Origin: Blastocatellia bacterium
Lineage (GTDB): Bacteria > Acidobacteriota > Blastocatellia > Pyrinomonadales > Pyrinomonadaceae
Assembly: GCA_013695495.1 (NCBI GenBank)
Contig: JACDAK010000322.1
Span: 1 to 17,652 of the forward strand
Reading direction: 5' to 3'
DNA length: 17,652 bases
Part shown: piece after piece, positions 14,112-17,652 of the stretch
Layout: every line of letters begins with the position of its first letter
Position numbering within the stretch: the stretch's first letter is position 1
Program-made: the position numbers and the translations under genes
The notes under the pieces: generated by a model
The model's database searches: none
What the model was told of the DNA's origin: nothing
Seen by the model: the letters and a program-made list of their open reading frames with translations, nothing else

Positions 14112-15560
14112 ATGAACAGATACCTATCTTTTGTAGCAGTTTTATTCGTGATGATGGCGGGGGCACAAGCGACTTTTGCGGACCTTAAGATCAAATCGAA
14201 AATGACGATGAGCGGACAGTCGTATGAGAATACGACCTACATAAAAGGCAAGCGACAGCGTGCCGAGACGACGAACGGCATGATGGTGAATATCACTCAG
14301 TGCGATCTGCGGCGGGCGATCCAGATGAATCCCGCAACGAAGACGTTCATCATAAATGAGTTTGGAAAGATCGAACCTTCAGAGCCTTCGGCCGGACAGA
14401 AGGTTGCGTCGCAGCCCGTGACCAAGGGAGGTAAGGTTGTGACGACAATTAACATTAAAGATACGGGCGAGCGAAAAAAGATGTTTGGCTATGACGCACG
14501 GCACCTGATCATCACAATGGATACGCAGTCGTCGCCCGATGCGTGTTCTAAGGGAGACAGCAAGATGGAGCTCGATGGCTGGTATATCGATTTCGGGGTC
14601 GGGTTCGAATGCGATGAGCAGTACACCACCAACCGGAATCCGGTAACAACCACCGGCGGATGTCAGGACAAGTTTGAGTTCAGGCAGAGCGGCAGCGGAA
14701 AGCGCGGTTATGCCGTCTATGAAAAGATGACGATGTTCGATGAGAACGGCAAAGAATCGATGACGATGGTTACCGAGGTCGTCGAATTATCGAAGGCGAC
14801 GCTTACCGCCGGTCTCTTTGAGGTGCCGAAAGATTATCGTGAAGTGTCCGATGTGGCAGCGATGTACGCGACGTCCGGGGCCGCGAGTTCGTCGACAATG
14901 ATGAGTTCGTCGTCGGGTTCGATGACTTCGTCTCAGGACCAGCCAACGATGTCGCTGCCGAATACCGCACAACCAAGTGCGAACGCCACAAGCGTACTGG
15001 CAAATTCTCCCAAACAGGCGGGGTTCATTCGCGTAGGTTTAGCGCATGTGAAAACCGGAGCGGTTGGTAAGGGCCTGTCGGCATCTGATCTTGCTGCGGC
15101 AGTTCAGAATACTCTTGTTTCCTATCTGAAGGTGCCGAATGTTGAGGTTGTAGTGTTGGAAGGGCGCCTGCCTGCAGCGATCGAAAGCGAAGCCGCAACG
15201 GCGGAATGCGATTACGTGGTTTACGCGGAGGTTTCGCACAAGAAAGGCGGCGGAGGATTTGGCGGCAGTTTCGGTTCAATGGTCGGCTCAACGATCGCCG
15301 GCACGGCACTAGGACAGATGGGCGGAGCAGTCGGGGTGGTGGCCGGGCAGGTTGCATCGCAGACGATTTCGGCAGCGACAATGTCTGAACAGATGAAGTC
15401 GAAGGACGAGATCACGCTGGATGTGAAACTGAATAAGTCCGGCGGGGCGGCATTACTTGGAAAGCAATACAAGGCCAAAGCGAAATCGGACGGCGATGAT
15501 ATCATTTCGCAGGTGATAGAGCAGGCCGCACAAAACATCGTCGATCTACTCGGTAAGTGA
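14112..15560 (+). CDS. Secreted/periplasmic two-domain protein of unknown function with a glycine-zipper segment
   Basis: I do not recognise a named function. The preferred start is the ATG at 14112, behind the ribosome binding site GGAGAG; the ATG at 14100 would contain that site and weaken the signal peptide. The N-terminus is a clear signal peptide (MNRYLSFVAVLFVMMAGAQA, cleavage probably at TFA-DLK, about residue 23). The mature N-terminal part (about 24-246) is beta-rich with four cysteines (about 64, 145, 167, 184) that could form disulfides; it resembles DUF4412/LolA-like proteins. A Ser/Met-rich linker (about 255-300) leads to a C-terminal domain (about 304-482). This contains a Gly/Ala-rich zipper (about 381-420; GGGGFGGSFGSMVGSTIAG) that could insert in or pack against a membrane. 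It is monocistronic, with a terminator directly after it. Confidence 0.8.
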   Translation: MNRYLSFVAVLFVMMAGAQATFADLKIKSKMTMSGQSYENTTYIKGKRQRAETTNGMMVNITQCDLRRAIQMNPATKTFIINEFGKIEPSEPSAGQKVASQPVTKGGKVVTTINIKDTGERKKMFGYDARHLIITMDTQSSPDACSKGDSKMELDGWYIDFGVGFECDEQYTTNRNPVTTTGGCQDKFEFRQSGSGKRGYAVYEKMTMFDENGKESMTMVTEVVELSKATLTAGLFEVPKDYREVSDVAAMYATSGAASSSTMMSSSSGSMTSSQDQPTMSLPNTAQPSANATSVLANSPKQAGFIRVGLAHVKTGAVGKGLSASDLAAAVQNTLVSYLKVPNVEVVVLEGRLPAAIESEAATAECDYVVYAEVSHKKGGGGFGGSFGSMVGSTIAGTALGQMGGAVGVVAGQVASQTISAATMSEQMKSKDEITLDVKLNKSGGAALLGKQYKAKAKSDGDDIISQVIEQAAQNIVDLLGK

Positions 15561-15576
15561 AGCTTGGTTTTTAATG

Positions 15577-15612
15577 AAAAAGCCGCCGTATGTTGAGCAC
15601 GGCGGCCTTTTC
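15577..15612. terminator. Bidirectional rho-independent terminator
   Basis: Arms GCCGCCGT (15582-15589) and ACGGCGGC (15599-15606) pair over 8 bases around a 9-base loop. A run of T follows on the plus strand (15608-15611) and a run of A precedes the left arm (15577-15581), which reads as U on the minus-strand transcript. It sits between the convergent secreted-protein gene and hemerythrin gene and can end both. Confidence 0.85.
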
Positions 15613-15625
15613 TGTGGCAAGGAGG

Positions 15626-16087
15626 TCACCGCCCGCTCGAGGCGTTCGATGATTTGAGGAATTTGCGTTTTTCCTCTTCCATCTCGACGCCGAGACTTTC
15701 GAGTGCTTCTTCCTCGATCTGATCCCGGATCATGGGGAACATTTCGTTCTCTTCTTCTTCGACGTGATGTTCGACGTCTTCTTTCAACACTTTCAGTTTT
15801 GGTTCGAATTTCTCGCTGTCCTCCGCGAGGCCATCCAACTCCCGAAGAAACATTTTGACTTGACGGTGCTCTTCGATGCCTTCCAAGATGATGTCCGAAA
15901 GTTCCTCATCGCCGTGTTCCTTCATATAGGGATAGAAGATAGTCTCTTCTATATGGGCATGAGCGTCGAGTTCTTCCTTGATCTGCTTGAAGAGGCGAAC
16001 CTGCTCCTGCGACTCGGCGTTTTCGGCTTCGGTCAGTAGTTCGTCCACTTTTGAGTGGTCTTCGATCAATAATTCTAAAGCGTTCAT
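15626..16087 (-). CDS. Hemerythrin HHE cation-binding domain protein
   Basis: A 153-residue four-helix-bundle protein of the hemerythrin-like family, which binds a di-iron centre and senses or handles oxygen, nitric oxide or iron. Probable ligands are spaced as expected: H11 in the first helix (LLIEDHSKV), H43/H45 and E47/E48 in the second (HAHIEETIFYP), H74 in the third (EEHRQVKMF), and H107/H108 with E112 in the fourth (EHHVEEEENEMFP). The last 25 residues form a charged tail. The ATG at 16087 has a good ribosome binding site (aaggag). It is a single-gene unit with its own upstream palindrome (16197-16216) and a terminator at 15577-15612. The precise ligand role (O2, NO or iron repair) cannot be decided from sequence. 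Confidence 0.93.
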   Translation of the reverse strand: MNALELLIEDHSKVDELLTEAENAESQEQVRLFKQIKEELDAHAHIEETIFYPYMKEHGDEELSDIILEGIEEHRQVKMFLRELDGLAEDSEKFEPKLKVLKEDVEHHVEEEENEMFPMIRDQIEEEALESLGVEMEEEKRKFLKSSNASSGR

Positions 16088-16196
16088 TTCCTATTTTCTC
16101 CTTGATCTTCTCTTTTTTCCTTCTTCCTTTTATGGCAAAATACGGGGACGCGAACCCGATTTTACGCTTCTCCTTCAATTGATTGAGCAAAGGTCG

Positions 16197-16216
16197 TGCC
16201 GAATATAGTTTCGGCA
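16197..16216. promoter_or_regulatory. Perfect inverted repeat upstream of the hemerythrin gene, possible operator
   Basis: TGCCGAA (16197-16203) and TTCGGCA (16210-16216) are exact inverted copies separated by 6 bases. On the minus strand the centre reads TATATT, a fair -10 element, so a protein bound here would cover the promoter. It lies about 110 bases upstream of the hemerythrin ATG. It has no T-run, so it is not a terminator. Dyads of this size fit a dimeric repressor site, but I cannot name the regulator. Confidence 0.4.
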
Positions 16217-16302
16217 AACTTGCACAGTTGAACGTTCGGTAACATACACAAACTGAATCAAACACACTGCATCGCTGACATGGAAGCGTATGGAATTTCG
16301 CG

Positions 16303-16770
16303 TTATTTGCTGTAAAGCATTAATCTCGAACAGGAGAACCGTTGGAATATCCGCGTGAAAGGTGGCAGAACTAATTCAATCCCACCGGCGGCTTTTTGGT
16401 GGAATTCACCGTCGGAGCCCTCAGCTAGGTAGACGGAACCCATGCCGCCGCGACCGATCTCCTTGACCATGCGAAATGCCCCAATCTGGCGGCCGATGTG
16501 ATCGTCCGAAGGCGTTTCTCCGGAAGGATCGCCAAGGGAACTTTCGATCGCGCCTCGTGCAGAGGTGTTGAGGACGGAACTGTCATTCCACACTGATGCT
16601 TCGATAAAGCCGGCCGCGGCGTCGTCAGCTCTTAACAGTTTTTCAACCTCGCGACGTACGTCTTCGTCGCCGCCGTCTTCGCGGTCGAGAAACTGAGCCC
16701 GTTCCGCAAGCTGAAGTTCAGTCACTGCTTCAGAAAGCCTTGCAATTGTTGCCCACTTTACCGGTGTCAC
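16303..16770 (-). pseudogene. Truncated Ser/Thr protein kinase, N-terminal part only
   Basis: The GTG at 16770 opens a frame of 155 residues that begins like the acidobacterial kinases with a leading helical region (MTPVKWATIARLSEAVTELQ, ERAQFLD, VRREVEKLLRAD). It then reaches the start of the kinase domain with an intact glycine loop (IGAFRMVKEIGRGGMGSVYL, AEGSDGEF). After that the sequence goes wrong. The expected ATP-binding lysine strand (V.iK.v) is replaced by AAGGIELVLPPF, a faint kinase-like trace (IFQRFSCSRLML) follows, and the frame stops. The catalytic loop, DFG and everything after are absent. It is probably dead. An N-terminal regulatory fragment cannot be excluded, but the ragged end argues against that. 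Confidence 0.7.
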
Positions 16771-16879
16771 AGTGGAAAATATTATCGCGAATTCCTTGGC
16801 CGATCAGTACGGCAGAATTGGGCATCTCGCCGATTCGCTTGCTGATTAGAACTCCTTTATTCTTCTGTGTTAAAACATG

Positions 16880-16908
16880 TTGACAAGTTCCTAGCCGTGC
16901 TATAGACT
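16880..16908 (+). promoter_or_regulatory. Candidate sigma-70-type promoter of the sensor gene at 16961
   Basis: A perfect TTGACA (16880-16885) is followed after 17 bases by TAGACT (16903-16908), or after 15 bases by TATAGA (16901-16906) preceded by TG at -1/-2 of an extended -10. Either would start a transcript about 45 bases before the ATG at 16961. It also overlaps the upstream flank of the dead kinase gene on the other strand. Confidence 0.45.
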
Positions 16909-16960
16909 TTTCAATGGCGACTTCCACGCCCCACGCCGCACTTTTCCCGATACAGCTTAA

Positions 16961-17652
16961 ATGCCTCAGCAAAGTAAAAAGATAAGCCTTGTCTATTTCG
17001 TGATCTCTACCCTCCTCCTGGTAGGGCTCGTTCCGCTTGTGCTCACGGGGTGGACCCTGTCGGAGCGGAGCGGACGCGAGCTCCGATCAGTTGAGAATCG
17101 CTATCAGATCCAATTGGTGCAGGAGAAGGCCCGACAGATCGAGATGTTTGGCCAAAGGCACAGCGATCTTGTTCGAAGCCTGGCGAATGCCTTTGCGCTC
17201 TCGTCGAATGCGTCGGTGTTTGAGCTTCCGCAGACGGATGAAAAGCTGAGTGCTACGCTGAGGGAAAATCCTGACGTATTAGCTTTGTTCGTTAAACCCG
17301 TTCATTCAGAATCATTGGCTCTCTATAGGCCGTCCGGAATAGGGCGCGACGAAGTAGACACTCTTGCGGGCAAAATACTTGAAACAGGACTCAAAGAAGA
17401 TCTGTTCATCGATGGGCCGCGGTTCGTCGGGAGTGAGAATGAACCCGTGATCTCGATGGCGTCGCCGGTGATGGTTAACGGGATGAACATCGCTTCGGTG
17501 ATAGCGATAGTATCGCTGCGGAACATATCGCGAAGTGTTGTTGGCATGGATGCCATGAAGGAATCGGAACTTTGGGCGTCCGGGCTGCCGATCATATATG
17601 TGATCGATCAGGACGGCCGAACAATATTTCATCCTGATCCATTGTTGATGGA
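16961..17652 (+). CDS. Membrane sensor protein with extracytoplasmic dCache-like domain, 3' end outside window
   Basis: A frame open from the ATG at 16961 to the window edge (230 residues visible). An in-frame TAA directly precedes the ATG, so the start cannot lie further upstream. The N-terminus is one transmembrane helix (about 8-30; ISLVYFVISTLLLVGLVPLV). A helical stretch (about 33-80; QEKARQIEMFGQRHSDLVRS) and alternating strands and helices follow, looking like a Cache-type ligand domain. Features include PVISMASPVMVNGMNIASVI, a typical Cache strand pair, and IYVIDQDGRTIFHPDPLL, the usual start of the second Cache lobe. Such domains sense small molecules outside the membrane. The output domain (kinase, cyclase, phosphatase or chemoreceptor) lies beyond the window and is unknown. 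No good ribosome binding site is visible. Confidence 0.78.
   Translation, partial: MPQQSKKISLVYFVISTLLLVGLVPLVLTGWTLSERSGRELRSVENRYQIQLVQEKARQIEMFGQRHSDLVRSLANAFALSSNASVFELPQTDEKLSATLRENPDVLALFVKPVHSESLALYRPSGIGRDEVDTLAGKILETGLKEDLFIDGPRFVGSENEPVISMASPVMVNGMNIASVIAIVSLRNISRSVVGMDAMKESELWASGLPIIYVIDQDGRTIFHPDPLLM

Noticed and set aside
16730..16972. Minus-strand open frame of 80 codons upstream of the kinase remnant
   Set aside because: No recognisable domain, it overlaps the start of the kinase remnant in another frame, and it lies over the promoter region of the sensor gene; most likely chance.
1..17652. CRISPR arrays, tRNA/rRNA genes, transposases or attachment sites
   Set aside because: I saw no regularly spaced repeats, tRNA-like cloverleaf ends or transposase motifs on reading both strands; this was by eye and small RNAs could be missed.

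Overview
This window looks like chromosomal DNA from a GC-moderate Gram-negative soil-type bacterium, most likely an acidobacterium of the Blastocatellia (Pyrinomonadaceae-like) group. That placement is an inference. It rests on the Yip1 protein, the paired FtsX-like permeases with a separate ATPase, the zinc-ribbon/FHA kinases, an acidobacterial-style kinase N-terminus and the tail of an acidobacterial-type ECF sigma factor. No rRNA, tRNA, CRISPR array, insertion sequence or phage gene was found.

Layout: (1) Bases 1-3385, plus strand. The end of an oligopeptide/dipeptide ABC transporter operon: oppD (cut by the window edge), a decayed RimJ-type acetyltransferase wedged between the two ATPase genes, oppF, then a Yip1-family membrane protein. 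(2) Bases 3386-8386, minus strand. A MacAB-like export or lipoprotein-handling set, transcribed as HlyD/MacA-type adaptor, LolD/MacB-type ATPase, permease 1, permease 2. Its last stop codon abuts the Yip1 stop codon with no base between. (3) Bases 8659-13810, plus strand. Four tightly spaced genes form a Ser/Thr phospho-signalling module: zinc-ribbon FHA protein, zinc-ribbon Ser/Thr kinase with a C-terminal zinc ribbon and FHA, RDD membrane protein, and an FHA-GAF-SpoIIE/PP2C phosphatase. (4) Bases 13811-17652. A remnant of an ECF sigma factor (minus), a secreted two-domain protein of unknown function (plus), a bidirectional hairpin terminator, a hemerythrin-like protein (minus), an N-terminal Ser/Thr kinase remnant (minus), and the start of a membrane sensor with an extracytoplasmic dCache-like domain that runs off the right edge (plus).

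The most interesting item is the four-gene module at 8659-13810. It puts a writer (kinase), an eraser (PP2C-type phosphatase), three FHA phosphothreonine readers and a small membrane protein in one probable operon. The kinase linker holds acidic threonine motifs that could be phosphorylated docking sites for those FHA domains. Three decayed genes (acetyltransferase, sigma factor, kinase) show gene loss around otherwise intact operons.
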